The notes: generated by a model not told the origin, from the sequence alone. Shown: positions 25,781 to 36,209, counted from the first letter of the stretch. The stretch is DNA of 64,000 nt from Agitococcus sp. (GCA_030646715.1 JAUSLJ010000035.1:1-64000), one strand, 5' to 3'. Program-made: numbers and translations.

Positions 25781-26221
25781 TTAGCGACGATTATTAGTCG
25801 GAGGAGGGGTGTCTTGTCTAGAGCTACGAACAGGTCTCACAGGTTTACGTTGAAATAAACGTGCTAATGGCCTTGTCAACGCCGTCACTTCGCTCATTGA
25901 CTCGCGCATGACGGAAACTTCATCAAGTTGAACAGTAATTCTAAAGATGACGGTTAATAGTTCTAGAACCATTCTACAGGCTGATACCCACAATAAAAAT
26001 AAGACGGGCGATAGGCAGAGATAAAACATTCCCAGCCAAATATTGTCCATAAAACCATGAATCACCAACATTACTAAAGCGATGCTCGTGGTAATTAACA
26101 CCGAGACATAGCACAAAGGAATAATTTGCAAGCTAATGTAATTATTAAAGTTTATATCTAATAAAAGTGTTTTTAGATAGTCGCCGACGGCTTCCATCAT
26201 CGTTAATACGCGCTTCATCAT
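25781..26221 (-). CDS. DUF4282 membrane protein
   Basis: The 146-residue protein has two long hydrophobic segments (about 38-56 and 63-87), the second followed by the motif ACRMVLELLTVIFRITVQLDE typical of the DUF4282 family. The tail is basic and proline-rich (KPVRPVRSSRQDTPPPTNNRR). Function is unknown; members are small membrane proteins. It lies 20 bp upstream of the serine hydrolase gene on the same strand, so it may head that operon. Confidence 0.8.
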   Translation of the reverse strand: MMKRVLTMMEAVGDYLKTLLLDINFNNYISLQIIPLCYVSVLITTSIALVMLVIHGFMDNIWLGMFYLCLSPVLFLLWVSACRMVLELLTVIFRITVQLDEVSVMRESMSEVTALTRPLARLFQRKPVRPVRSSRQDTPPPTNNRR

Positions 26222-26359
26222 CTACCGCCATTATTTTTTAGTCGCTAATTTTGCAGCATTAACACATTTTTGTATCATTAGTAATAGCGAGGAGAGATAA
26301 ATTAACGGTTGTTTGTTGAAGTTTGATAAAACCCAACTCACTAATTTTTTCAGTTTGCC

Positions 26360-26385
26360 CTTGAAGCTGACAAAGCGAACCCCAT
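26360..26385 (+). promoter_or_regulatory. sigma-32-type heat-shock promoter of groESL
   Basis: CTTGAA at 26360-26365 and CCCCAT at 26380-26385 are separated by 14 nt. The groES ATG is 87 nt downstream of the -10 element. No CIRCE-type inverted repeat is seen in the leader, so control by HrcA is unlikely. The rest of 26222-26472 holds no gene. Confidence 0.9.
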
Positions 26386-26472
26386 CTTCCTCTCAGTTCC
26401 AATGTGCTTGAAGCAAACGCTGATTGCCACATTACATCAACTCCCAATAAACATCGCTTAGGAGAGCAAGCA

Positions 26473-26763
26473 ATGAAAATCCGTCCTTTACATGACCGTG
26501 TAGTGATTCGTCGCGAAGAGCAAGAAACAACCACTGCGGGTGGTATTATTTTGTCCAGTTCTGCCGCTGAAAAGCCATCACAAGGTGTAGTTTTAGCAGT
26601 AGGTAATGGCCAAGTGACTGATTCGGGTGAAGTTCGTGCCTTAGATGTCAAAACGGGCGACAAAGTTTTGTTCGGTCAATACGCAGGTACAACCGTTAAA
26701 GTTGACGGCGAAGAACTTTTAATCATGAAAGAAACAGACATTCTTGGCGTATTAGAAGCCTAA
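26473..26763 (+). CDS. groES: GroES, co-chaperonin (Hsp10)
   Basis: The 96-residue protein is a full-length Hsp10 that caps the GroEL ring. [16 protein letters not shown] and the mobile-loop segment [19 protein letters not shown] are diagnostic. The ATG at 26473 has GGAGAG about 6 nt upstream; the upstream in-frame extension crosses the promoter and is not coding. It is followed by groEL after 47 bp in the usual operon. Confidence 0.99.
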   Translation: MKIRPLHDRVVIRREEQETTTAGGIILSSSAAEKPSQGVVLAVGNGQVTDSGEVRALDVKTGDKVLFGQYAGTTVKVDGEELLIMKETDILGVLEA

Positions 26764-26804
26764 TTGCTCTAATTGTACCTTTCCCTAATGAGTTGAAGAG
26801 ATAA

Positions 26805-28451
<1,647 letters not shown>

Positions 28452-28507
28452 TTCTGTTTATTTAGAATTTACGCTAAATTCCACTAGCCACTTTGACAGA
28501 AGAGGAA

Positions 28508-28545
28508 AATCCCCCTCTTTTTAAAAGAGGGGCTAGGGGAGATTT
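28508..28545. repeat. C/G-run hairpin repeat (family R5)
   Basis: A 38-bp unit (AATCCCCCTCTTTTTAAAAG continuing to GGGGAGATTT) contains CCCCTCTTT facing AAAGAGGGG. Related copies lie at 7425-7463 and 36172-36209. It is immediately before the groEL terminator. Confidence 0.7.
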
Positions 28546-28575
28546 AAAACCCACTGTTTCGGCAGTGGGTTTTTG
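28546..28575 (+). terminator. rho-independent terminator of groESL
   Basis: AACCCACTG pairs with CAGTGGGTT (28563-28571) around TTTCGG, followed by a T-rich stretch. It lies about 95 bp past groEL, after the R5 repeat. Confidence 0.9.
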
Positions 28576-28718
28576 TTTTTAGGGTGAATTACGCCTTTTG
28601 TGAAGGTTTCAATACAGCTTGTCGGAAAAAATATACCTTTTGTAGATATTTCGTTATAACTTGCCTTACAATTACGCGACGCCCAAGATGGGCAACTAAC
28701 AATAAAAATGGTGAAGTC

Positions 28719-28982
28719 ATGCGCCTGCTACCCTTGCTTTTATTAGTCACCACTTCGGCGACTGCCTCTGTACAAGCCACTGCCGATACTTGCGGCGAGT
28801 TGGCCAATAAATTTGCCGATGAAGATAAACGCGATACCATGAGCATTGGTGATATGGATGATTTGCGTTTGTGTGTTGGCGAATGGATGCGTGACCAAGT
28901 ATTACAAAGAAGCCGTGTCGGTAATAAACAACTCAGTGATGCAGCAGCTAATTTACCGATGGCTAACACTATTCAAAAATAA
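28719..28982 (+). CDS. small secreted protein of unknown function
   Basis: The 87-residue product starts MRLLPLLLLVTTSATASVQA, a clear signal peptide with cleavage expected after the second Ala of VQA. The mature part (about 67 residues) has two cysteines (DTCGEL and LRLCVGEW) that could form one disulfide, and is helical and charged. The ATG at 28719 has GGTGA upstream; an upstream extension would destroy the signal peptide. I do not recognise a family. Confidence 0.7.
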   Translation: MRLLPLLLLVTTSATASVQATADTCGELANKFADEDKRDTMSIGDMDDLRLCVGEWMRDQVLQRSRVGNKQLSDAAANLPMANTIQK

Positions 28983-29011
28983 GTCATTATTCACTTGTAG
29001 ATGCATGAATT

Positions 29012-29050
29012 ACAAACAACGACAATTTAGATAAAATTGTCGTTGTTTGT
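29012..29050. terminator. 17-bp perfect hairpin
   Basis: ACAAACAACGACAATTT (29012-29028) pairs without mismatch with AAATTGTCGTTGTTTGT (29034-29050) around AGATA. It follows the small secreted gene by 30 bp and may end its transcript, though no T tract follows. It also isolates the leu leader region downstream. Confidence 0.55.
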
Positions 29051-29136
29051 CGAAGTGCTCGTCATCAAAGTGTTGGCAAAACGCTAAACAGTCGTTATAG
29101 TCGAAATATTACCGATTTCACTTATATTAATGACAC

Positions 29137-29190
29137 ATGAACAGCGTGCGTATCACTCATAACATTTCATACCTGCTGCTTCTGCCCTAA
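29137..29190 (+). CDS. leuL: leucine leader peptide of leuA
   Basis: The 17-codon frame encodes MNSVRITHNISYLLLLP and contains four consecutive Leu codons (CTG CTG CTT CTG at 29173-29184) just before the stop. This is the design of amino-acid biosynthetic leader peptides, and leuA starts 87 bp downstream. The stop codon lies in the loop of a hairpin, TGCCC (29183-29187) with GGGCA (29192-29196). A second weak stem (AGCGC 29208-29212 with GTGCT 29216-29220) precedes a T-rich stretch and could be the attenuator. Stalling at scarce Leu-tRNA would alter this folding. The ribosome binding site is weak. Confidence 0.7.
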   Translation: MNSVRITHNISYLLLLP

Positions 29191-29277
29191 TGGGCAATCA
29201 TCTCTATAGCGCATCGTGCTCGTTATTTATTCGTTTTTCATTTTCGCTTTTACAATAAAATTTTGTGAGTTTTTGCC

Positions 29278-30822
29278 ATGAACAAAGATAAATTGGTCAT
29301 ATTTGATACCACCATGCGTGACGGTGAGCAAAGCCCAGGCGCGTCGATGACCTTGGAAGAAAAAGTCCGTATCGGCAAAGCTTTAGAGCGCATGAAAGTT
29401 GATGTTATTGAAGCAGGTTTTGCTATTGCCAGCCAAGGTGATTTCTTAGCCGTTAAAGCCGTTGCTGAAGCAGTGAAAGATTCGCGTATTTGCTCTTTAG
29501 CCCGCGCCCGTGCCGAAGATATCGACCGTGCTGCCGAAGCCTTAAAAAATGCCCATGCTGCGCGTATTCATACGTTTATTGCCACCAGCCCGATTCACAT
29601 GAAATATAAGCTGCGTTTAGAGCCTGATGCCGTGCTTGAAAATGCCGTTCGTGCGGTGAAATATGCGCGCAACTTAGTCGAAGATGTTGAATTTTCTTGT
29701 GAAGATGCGGGGCGTTCAGAATTAGACTTTTTGTGCCGAGTTATCGAGGCGGCAATTGATGCGGGCGCAAGTACCATCAATATTCCTGATACGGTTGGTT
29801 ATGCTATTCCACAGCAATTTGGCGAGTTGGTACATAACATTATCACCCGCGTTCCTAATGCCCATAAAGCTATTTTTTCGGTGCATTGTCATAACGATTT
29901 AGGCTTGGCAGTTTCTAACTCTTTGGCGGCAGTGTTAAATGGCGCACGCCAAGTCGAGTGTACAATTAATGGCTTAGGTGAACGCGCAGGCAATGCCGCT
30001 TTAGAAGAAGTGGTGATGGCTATTCGTACACGTAGTGATTTGTTTAGGGTGGAAACAGGAATTTATACACCTGAAATCGTCCCCACTTCACGATTGGTGT
30101 CTGGTATTACAGGTTTTCCTGTACAACCCAATAAAGCGATTGTCGGTGCGAATGCCTTTGCCCATGAATCAGGTATTCATCAAGATGGCGTGTTAAAGCA
30201 CCGCGAAACCTACGAAATTATGCGTGCCGAAGATGTGGGCTGGAATGCTAATCGTATGGTCTTGGGTAAACATTCTGGCCGTGCGGCGTTCCGTGCGCGT
30301 TTAGACCAATTGGGCATTGCCGCAGGGAGTGACAATTCACTCAACACTTTGTTTATGCGCTTTAAAGAGTTGGCCGACAAAAAGCACGATATTTTTGATG
30401 AAGATATTCATGCTTTAGTCAGTGATACGCAAACCGAAGTCGATGAAGTTTATAAATTAGTGACTTTAGAAGTCACTTCAAAAACAGGCACAAAACCTGA
30501 GGCTAAATTAACGTTAACCGTCAATGGCCAAGAAAAAAATGTCACCGCGACGGGTTCTGGCCCTGTAGATGCCAGCTTTCGTGCCATAGAAGCAGTTGCT
30601 AATTCAGGAACTTCTTTAGAGTTATATTCGGTCAATGCTATTACTAGCGGTACGGATTCTCAAGGTGAAGTGACGGTGCGTTTAAATCAAGCAGGGCGCA
30701 TCATCAATGGTCATGGTGCAGATACCGATATTGTTGTCGCCAGTGTGAAGGCCTATTTAGATGCGTTAAATCTAATCAACGCTAAAGCGGATCGCGCACA
30801 TCCACAGGAAGAAACGATTTAA
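29278..30822 (+). CDS. leuA: 2-isopropylmalate synthase
   Basis: The 514-residue enzyme condenses acetyl-CoA with 2-oxoisovalerate, the first committed step of leucine synthesis. The DRE-TIM barrel motif is [16 protein letters not shown], with metal ligands in [12 protein letters not shown] and [12 protein letters not shown]. The C-terminal part (about 390-510) is the LeuA allosteric domain that mediates feedback inhibition by leucine. It is of the long LeuA1 type. Expression is probably attenuated through the leader peptide at 29137. Confidence 0.97.
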   Translation: MNKDKLVIFDTTMRDGEQSPGASMTLEEKVRIGKALERMKVDVIEAGFAIASQGDFLAVKAVAEAVKDSRICSLARARAEDIDRAAEALKNAHAARIHTFIATSPIHMKYKLRLEPDAVLENAVRAVKYARNLVEDVEFSCEDAGRSELDFLCRVIEAAIDAGASTINIPDTVGYAIPQQFGELVHNIITRVPNAHKAIFSVHCHNDLGLAVSNSLAAVLNGARQVECTINGLGERAGNAALEEVVMAIRTRSDLFRVETGIYTPEIVPTSRLVSGITGFPVQPNKAIVGANAFAHESGIHQDGVLKHRETYEIMRAEDVGWNANRMVLGKHSGRAAFRARLDQLGIAAGSDNSLNTLFMRFKELADKKHDIFDEDIHALVSDTQTEVDEVYKLVTLEVTSKTGTKPEAKLTLTVNGQEKNVTATGSGPVDASFRAIEAVANSGTSLELYSVNAITSGTDSQGEVTVRLNQAGRIINGHGADTDIVVASVKAYLDALNLINAKADRAHPQEETI

Positions 30823-30833
30823 GTGCTGACTGT

Positions 30834-30856
30834 TTAGGGGGTGGCAACGCCCCTAA
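30834..30856 (+). terminator. hairpin after leuA
   Basis: TTAGGGG (30834-30840) pairs with CCCCTAA (30850-30856) around a 9-nt loop, followed by GCTTTTG. It lies 12 bp past the leuA stop and is a moderate terminator candidate. Confidence 0.5.
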
Positions 30857-30894
30857 GCTTTTGTGTTCAAATAACTTAAATAGGCCAAATACGC

Positions 30895-31710
30895 ATGTTA
30901 GATTCTTCGCCACAATTTGAAGGCCGTCGCCAAGCTTATTTGGCGGCACTCGGTATTCCTTTGTGGACGGTGCGTCAGGAGTTGAGTCATGCTGCGCCTT
31001 CATCACACACGAGTTATGTCGCATTTGAAGATGTGTTTTTTGCCGATGTGAGTGTAGATGCGGAATCTACAAGTAATAAAACTACCGTTGATGAACTACC
31101 CGTTGTGCATATAAGCACTGAAACATTAACTCCTGAAATCCCTTTATTATCATTACCTCCCGAATACAACGATGAGCCGCCATTAGAGGCTTATTTCGAT
31201 GACCCTGAATATCAACAAGCAGCAGCGATTGACGGTTTTAAACATGTTTTAGCTCCTCCACCTGTAGCCATCCCCGCACCAATAGCCTCAAAATTAGCGA
31301 CCAGCCAAGAGCAACCGATTCAGTTTAAGTTTGGTGTCTATGCTTGCGGTCAATGGCAGATTATTGTGCCACGCTCGCAATTATTAAGCCCCAGTGAGGC
31401 ACAGTTATTAGCAAATATTCAACGGGCATTGCCAATCGCCTCATCGCAGCCGATATTATTTACATGGCCAATGGTCAACAATTATGCCATTCCTCGTCAT
31501 AAAAAAGCCGCTCAAGAAGCATTAGTCTCCTTTTTTCGTAGTCAAGCTATGAGTCAAAAAGGTTATATTTTATTGGCGGATTATGAGCAGGATTTAGCAG
31601 AGTTACTCATGGCAAGTACGAAAATGCCCTTTATTATTCAACCTAGTCTGAGCATGTTGCTCCAACAACCTTTACAGAAAAAAGCCTTATGGTTAGCCCT
31701 CAATCAATAG
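30895..31710 (+). CDS. protein of unknown function, HolD (DNA polymerase III psi)-like candidate
   Basis: The 271-residue protein precedes rimI and overlaps it by 22 bp. In E. coli the gene before rimI is holD. The N-terminus, with RRQAYLAALGIPLWTVRQEL, resembles the clamp-loader-binding start of HolD. The C-terminal 140 residues (QIIVPRSQLLSPSEAQLLAN and ALPIASSQPILFTWP) resemble HolD's folded part in order and hydrophobic pattern. The middle (about 35-120) is a Pro- and Glu-rich insertion that makes it about twice the usual length. This is position-supported inference, not clear homology. Confidence 0.6.
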   Translation: MLDSSPQFEGRRQAYLAALGIPLWTVRQELSHAAPSSHTSYVAFEDVFFADVSVDAESTSNKTTVDELPVVHISTETLTPEIPLLSLPPEYNDEPPLEAYFDDPEYQQAAAIDGFKHVLAPPPVAIPAPIASKLATSQEQPIQFKFGVYACGQWQIIVPRSQLLSPSEAQLLANIQRALPIASSQPILFTWPMVNNYAIPRHKKAAQEALVSFFRSQAMSQKGYILLADYEQDLAELLMASTKMPFIIQPSLSMLLQQPLQKKALWLALNQ

Positions 31711-32144
31711 TTTTACGTCCGATGACCCAGAGTGATTTACCCGCCGTATGTGCCATTGAACAACAAGTACAATATGCACCGTGGACAGAAAAATTATTTA
31801 GCGATGGTTTAGAACGTCATTGGTGTTTAGTGGCCGAAAAATCAGAACAAATTGTCGGTTTTGCTGTGGTGCAGTTTGTGGTTGATGAAGCGAGTTTGTT
31901 AAATATTGCCGTTGAGCCAACACAGCAAAAGCAGGGTATAGGACGATTATTGTTAGATGAAGTGTTAACTCAGGCAAGCGCAAAAAAAGCAACGACGGTA
32001 TTTTTAGAAGTGCGTGCCAGTAATCAGCGCGCGATTCAAATGTATCAACATGCGGGCTTTAATGAAATGGGTTTACGCAAAAATTACTATCCTGCGGGGA
32101 ATGGTAAAGAACATGCCGTGATGATGGCGTTAATGGTGTTTTAG
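31689..32144 (+). CDS. rimI: RimI, ribosomal protein bS18 N-acetyltransferase
   Basis: The 151-residue GNAT enzyme acetylates the N-terminal alanine of ribosomal protein S18. The acetyl-CoA site is in LNIAVEPTQQKQGIGRLLLDE, and the C-terminal motifs are LEVRASNQRAIQMYQHAGF and RKNYYPAGNGKEHAVMM, all as in RimI. The ATG at 31689 lies inside the preceding gene, so translation is coupled. Confidence 0.93.
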   Translation: MVSPQSIVLRPMTQSDLPAVCAIEQQVQYAPWTEKLFSDGLERHWCLVAEKSEQIVGFAVVQFVVDEASLLNIAVEPTQQKQGIGRLLLDEVLTQASAKKATTVFLEVRASNQRAIQMYQHAGFNEMGLRKNYYPAGNGKEHAVMMALMVF

Positions 32145-32177
32145 GTGGGTTGTGCAAGTAGTTCAAAAGGCTTGGCT

Positions 32178-32225
32178 TTCGACTCCGCTCAGCCAACGCC
32201 TGAACGTTCCCTGAGCGAAGTCGAA
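32178..32225. repeat. TTCGACTCCGCTCAG inverted repeat (family R6)
   Basis: TTCGACTCCGCTCAG (32178-32192) pairs with CTGAGCGAAGTCGAA (32211-32225) with two mismatches. It lies between the convergent rimI and AP2-like genes and may help terminate both. A looser copy is at 23175-23223. Confidence 0.7.
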
Positions 32226-32234
32226 GGGAATTAT

Positions 32235-32687
32235 TTAGCTAAGTTGCGGTTTGATAATCGCCACTGCTTCGTCGATATCAATCGTATGTAGTTTGGCAAC
32301 TTTACGTCTGGCAAATGCTAATTCAATAGCCCCTTTTAGACCGTGTCGCTCAATCGAAAAACCAAACATCCGTTGTTTGCCTTCTTTATCTTTCCAGCTA
32401 CCGCTGATATAGGGGTAAACATTGTCACCATCGTGATAACAACGCCATTGTAGATGAATACCCACTACGCCCGAGGTATTACGTTTCGTGAGCTTATCGT
32501 GTTTGCGTTCACCGCTGGATTTAATGCCTAATTTGTCTAGGATTTCTTGCTCTGCCGCTTTAGCGAGCTTTAGTGTCGCTCGTTTGCCGCCATGTTTTTT
32601 GATAGAGAAATAACGACTTTGACCTTTGACGCGAACTTGGTAGCCATATTCGCCAGTTTTGGAATTAATAATTTCTTGAATAGCCAT
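32235..32687 (-). CDS. AP2-like DNA-binding domain protein
   Basis: The 150-residue protein contains two segments of AP2-like character. The first (about 1-45) includes GYQVRVKGQSRYFSIKKHGG, and the second (about 65-125) runs from NTSGVVGIHLQW through FGFSIERHGLKGAIELAFAR. AP2 domains in bacteria occur in homing endonucleases and integrases, but no nuclease or recombinase domain is attached here. The ATG at 32687 has GAGAG upstream; I prefer it to a start 24 nt earlier. The gene stands alone and may have come from a mobile element. Its target is unknown. Confidence 0.75.
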   Translation of the reverse strand: MAIQEIINSKTGEYGYQVRVKGQSRYFSIKKHGGKRATLKLAKAAEQEILDKLGIKSSGERKHDKLTKRNTSGVVGIHLQWRCYHDGDNVYPYISGSWKDKEGKQRMFGFSIERHGLKGAIELAFARRKVAKLHTIDIDEAVAIIKPQLS

Positions 32688-33006
32688 GATAATTTGCTCT
32701 CTAAATAGCAATCAGTCTTCCTATTCTGATATTAAGGGGGTAAAGGTAAATATAATGAATGTATAGCATAGCCTAAAAATAAGTTTTTATATATCTAGGC
32801 TTTGTTGTCTATAAGTTGTTTGATATGACTGTATTTTGTTTTTTATTTACTTTTTTAATATGTTTTCGATAAGTTAATGAGAGAAATTTATATTTAAACT
32901 TGTTTCTGTGGTTAGGATTGTCAGTTGTACTTTGGATAAGCGATAGGCTTTACATGGTCTGCTTCGGCTTGTGCTTTCATCTAGTTGCCTCAACAGACTC
33001 TAGTAT
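32688..33006. other. AT-rich intergenic region
   Basis: About 320 bp with no credible frame, hairpin terminator or repeat that I can see. It should hold the promoter of the AP2-like gene (minus strand) and the 3' region of the DUF2062 gene. Confidence 0.5.
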
Positions 33007-33588
33007 TTACAGCTCTTTTTTCGTTGTAGAGTTGCGGAATTGGCGTTTATTCCATGCTCTAGTCACATGGTAACGCCAATACCAATTCATTGCCAAATAA
33101 CCGATACAGCCCAATAAAAAACCTGTGACGAGCATTCCTAGTAAAATAGGCTCTAAGTGCTGGCTGAAATCTATCGTAGTTGGCGTGGGGTGCTCAGTGA
33201 AAATATTCGTAACCGCTACACCTAAATCATCAACCAATTGATAAAGTGTTCCACCGCTAATCATCGGTTTTGACAGTAATGTCGCGCCAACAAAATAAGA
33301 AATATAGACCACTGGAATCATGGTTAAAGGATTACTCAACCAAACCAATACCACGCATAAAGGTAAATTCACACGAAAAATCAACGCGGCAATAGCGGCT
33401 GGTATGGTTTGAAAAGGCATAGGTAAAAAAGCACACCACAAGCCCCAAAACATTGCACCCGAAGCCGAATGCCGATTCAAGTGCCAAAGGTTAGGGTCTT
33501 GCAAACGATGTCCTAAAAAGCCCAAACCTTTCATGTTGGCGATTTTTTCAGGATTCGGTAAGTGTTTGCGAATAAATTGTTTTGGCAT
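33007..33588 (-). CDS. DUF2062 membrane protein
   Basis: The 193-residue protein has three to four membrane segments (about 53-75, 76-103 and 145-170) and the DUF2062 core, with SGAMFWGLWCAFLPMPFQTI and CVVLVWLSNPLTMIPVVYIS. Function is unknown. It is divergent from comEC, which from memory is also the arrangement in Pseudomonas, so the neighbourhood is conserved. The start has only a weak GTGGG site. Confidence 0.9.
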   Translation of the reverse strand: MPKQFIRKHLPNPEKIANMKGLGFLGHRLQDPNLWHLNRHSASGAMFWGLWCAFLPMPFQTIPAAIAALIFRVNLPLCVVLVWLSNPLTMIPVVYISYFVGATLLSKPMISGGTLYQLVDDLGVAVTNIFTEHPTPTTIDFSQHLEPILLGMLVTGFLLGCIGYLAMNWYWRYHVTRAWNKRQFRNSTTKKEL

Positions 33589-33814
33589 CCCACTATCTAC
33601 TACTGATACAGGGAGGCGATTGTTTCTTATTTGTGAACTTTCTGCAATCTAAAACAAGAGTGTCTAACAATTTATAGACATTGTGCTCTCCTTAAACGAT
33701 CTGTTTTCTTGTTTTTATTTGCCTATTGCGCTCGACAAGCTTGATATTCGTCATAGTTTGGCAAATATATTCATGTAGGTGCGGTAGAATATTAAGACAA
33801 ATGGAGTTTTATTC

Positions 33815-36091
33815 ATGGAAAGATGGTGGTTGAGTGTTGCTTTAGGAGCGGTAAGTCTGGTTTTTTTGCCAATATTACCAACGGTTTCGGTGTTAATCTT
33901 GGTGGCATTGTGCTTACTGGTGATTGGTTTTAAATGGCGAGTATTTAGCGTTGTTGCGGTGTTTTTGTTGTCAATGTCGTGGTCGGTATATCATGCTCAA
34001 CAATATTTAGATCAGCGAGTTCCTGTTGTTATTGAAAGTAAGGCATTTAGAGTTTTAGTCAAAATTGAAGGTTTGCCTGAATCAACTAAGTTTGGCCAAA
34101 AAGTTCGGGTTCAGCCATTAGCCATGCGTTCAAAACTTACGTATGACCTTCCTAAAAATACCTATTGGCAGTTAACTTCCAATAAAACTTATCCTTTTCA
34201 CCCCAACCAACAATGGCAATTGTCGGTGACGCTAAAGCGTCCACATGGCACAGCATCGGCAGGTGCTTTTGATTATGAAGCATGGTTACTCAGCGAAGGT
34301 GTCACGGCGACAGGTAAAATAGGCCGTGCAATTTTTGTGCAGCAAGGCAGTTATTCGTTTGATGAATGGCGATTGCAACTCCGTGAGCAATTTCAGCGCG
34401 CTTTTGGCGAGACAGTGGCGGCTGGCGTATCGTTGGCGTTGTTAACAGGTGATAGAGCCTTAGTACCGAGTAGTGCATGGGATTTATATGCGGCAACAGG
34501 CACAAGCCATTTAATGGCGATTTCGGGTACACACGTCATGTTGGCGGCAATTATGGTCGCATGGCTCCTAACAAAAATAGTGACACGTTTCCCGACAATA
34601 TTTCTTAAAGTACCTTTGTGGCGTTTACGTTTACCAATTGTTTTAGTCGTGGCTTTGGCCTATGGCTGCTTGGCGGGTTTATCTTTGCCGACCTTACGCA
34701 CTTTAGTGATGGTAACGATTAGTGTGGGTTTGATGTGGTTTCAACGCGAGGTGTCAATTGTTGCTGTTTTACTACGCGCTTTCGTGTTGATTGTACTTTG
34801 GCAGCCCTTAAGCGTTCATGCTATTGGCTTCTGGTTGTCGTTTATGGCGGTGGCGGTATTGGTGTTATGGGGTGGTTGGCAAAGACAAGAGCATAAAATC
34901 TTAGCTTTTGGCCGTTTACAGTTATGGTTGACGCTGGCTTTAGTGCCGTTAACTTTGTGCTTTTTTGGTCGATTATCACTGATTTCACCGTTAGCCAATT
35001 TTATCGCTATTCCTGTTATTACTTTTGGCGTTGTGCCTTTGGATTTGTTAGGTTTGCTCTTAGGTGCGTTTTCATCAAGTGCCCAGTTGATAGTATGGCA
35101 AGCAGCTATTTATTTGATTGATGGGCTAAATGGGCTGTTATCACAGTTAATTAAATTATCTTTTGCTCAATTGTTTTGGGTGTTATCTCCCTCCAGCCTA
35201 GTGTTTTTGGCATTGTCGGTGCTGGTGTTATTACTGCCTAAAGGCGTAGCTCCACGTTATTTAGCCGTGATGTTATTTATTCCCGTGTATTTTAGAACGC
35301 AAGCGATGGCGGTAGGTGAGCTTCGCGCCAGTATTATTGATGTTGGCCAAGGCTTAAGCGTGTTATTACAAACTCAACATCACAGTCTTTTGTACGACAC
35401 AGGAGCCAATACCATGGCGGGTGAACGGATTATTACGCCTTATTTGCGCTGGTCGGGAGTTTCGACTTTAGATGGTTTGATGATTAGTCATAACGACAGT
35501 GACCACACAGGCGGTGCGGATGCTTTACTGTCGCAAATTCCTGTAACGCAGGCTTTTTATAGTGCGATGCCCGATGGCTATACACTCCCTAAAAATATAA
35601 AACAACAATTTTGCCAAGCTGGGCAGAGTTGGCAATGGGAGCAAGTGGATTTTGTCGTGCTATCACCCATCATGGGTAAACATTATGATAAAGACAATAA
35701 TCGTTCTTGTGTGTTGCGGGTGAGTGGCAAGGGCTTTAGTCTATTATTAACAGGCGATATGGAAGCTCCTGCCGAAAAAATATTATTAGCGTCAGCGCAT
35801 AGCCAACAACTTGCTAGTCAGATATTGGTTTTAGGGCATCACGGCAGCAAAACATCGACGAGCCCCACATTTTTGGCGGCGGTAAAACCACAATTAGCCA
35901 TTGTTTCCGCAGGTTATCGTAATCAGTTTGGTCATCCATCTCCGCCTGTCATTGAGCGATTAACGAGTCAAAAAATAGCCATTGATAATACCATTAAGCA
36001 AGGTACGCTGATTTATCAGCTATCGCCAACATCTCCTATACAAAAGGAAGTATGGCGAGAGCGTGGCCATTACTGGCTAAATTCACCTTAA
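33815..36091 (+). CDS. comEC: ComEC/Rec2 DNA-uptake channel
   Basis: The 758-residue inner-membrane protein carries single-stranded DNA into the cell during natural transformation. It has N-terminal membrane helices, an OB-like domain (about 60-180), the Competence domain with many helices (about 200-480, including TGTSHLMAISGTHVML) and a C-terminal metallo-beta-lactamase domain with SHNDSDHTGGADALL and HHGSKTSTSPTFL. All key metal ligands are present, so it looks functional. GGAG lies 8 nt before the ATG. It suggests the host may be naturally competent. Confidence 0.96.
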   Translation: MERWWLSVALGAVSLVFLPILPTVSVLILVALCLLVIGFKWRVFSVVAVFLLSMSWSVYHAQQYLDQRVPVVIESKAFRVLVKIEGLPESTKFGQKVRVQPLAMRSKLTYDLPKNTYWQLTSNKTYPFHPNQQWQLSVTLKRPHGTASAGAFDYEAWLLSEGVTATGKIGRAIFVQQGSYSFDEWRLQLREQFQRAFGETVAAGVSLALLTGDRALVPSSAWDLYAATGTSHLMAISGTHVMLAAIMVAWLLTKIVTRFPTIFLKVPLWRLRLPIVLVVALAYGCLAGLSLPTLRTLVMVTISVGLMWFQREVSIVAVLLRAFVLIVLWQPLSVHAIGFWLSFMAVAVLVLWGGWQRQEHKILAFGRLQLWLTLALVPLTLCFFGRLSLISPLANFIAIPVITFGVVPLDLLGLLLGAFSSSAQLIVWQAAIYLIDGLNGLLSQLIKLSFAQLFWVLSPSSLVFLALSVLVLLLPKGVAPRYLAVMLFIPVYFRTQAMAVGELRASIIDVGQGLSVLLQTQHHSLLYDTGANTMAGERIITPYLRWSGVSTLDGLMISHNDSDHTGGADALLSQIPVTQAFYSAMPDGYTLPKNIKQQFCQAGQSWQWEQVDFVVLSPIMGKHYDKDNNRSCVLRVSGKGFSLLLTGDMEAPAEKILLASAHSQQLASQILVLGHHGSKTSTSPTFLAAVKPQLAIVSAGYRNQFGHPSPPVIERLTSQKIAIDNTIKQGTLIYQLSPTSPIQKEVWRERGHYWLNSP

Positions 36092-36116
36092 ATCGTTAAA
36101 GTAAGGCTCTTTTTTC

Positions 36117-36142
36117 GGACTTATGCGCTTATCGCGTATTTA
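36117..36142. repeat. decayed end of the 93-bp repeat (family R1)
   Basis: GGACTTATGCGCTTATCGCG and the next bases match the first 26 bp or so of the R1 unit with four to five changes; the rest of the unit is absent. It is just downstream of comEC. Confidence 0.45.
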
Positions 36143-36171
36143 ATCCTCCTAAGCACCTTTAGTAAGGTTGT

Positions 36172-36209
36172 ATCCCCCCATTTTTTAAAGAGGGGTTAGG
36201 GGAGATTTT
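36172..36209. repeat. C/G-run hairpin repeat (family R5)
   Basis: The unit ATCCCCCCATTTTTTAAAGA continuing to GGGGAGATTTT closely matches 28508-28545. The right part, AGAGGGGTTAGGGGAGATTT, differs from the groEL copy at one base. It lies in the comEC-exbB gap. Confidence 0.7.

Noticed and set aside
26259-26663. Minus-strand frame of 134 codons
   Set aside because: It runs across the groESL heat-shock promoter and antisense to groES.
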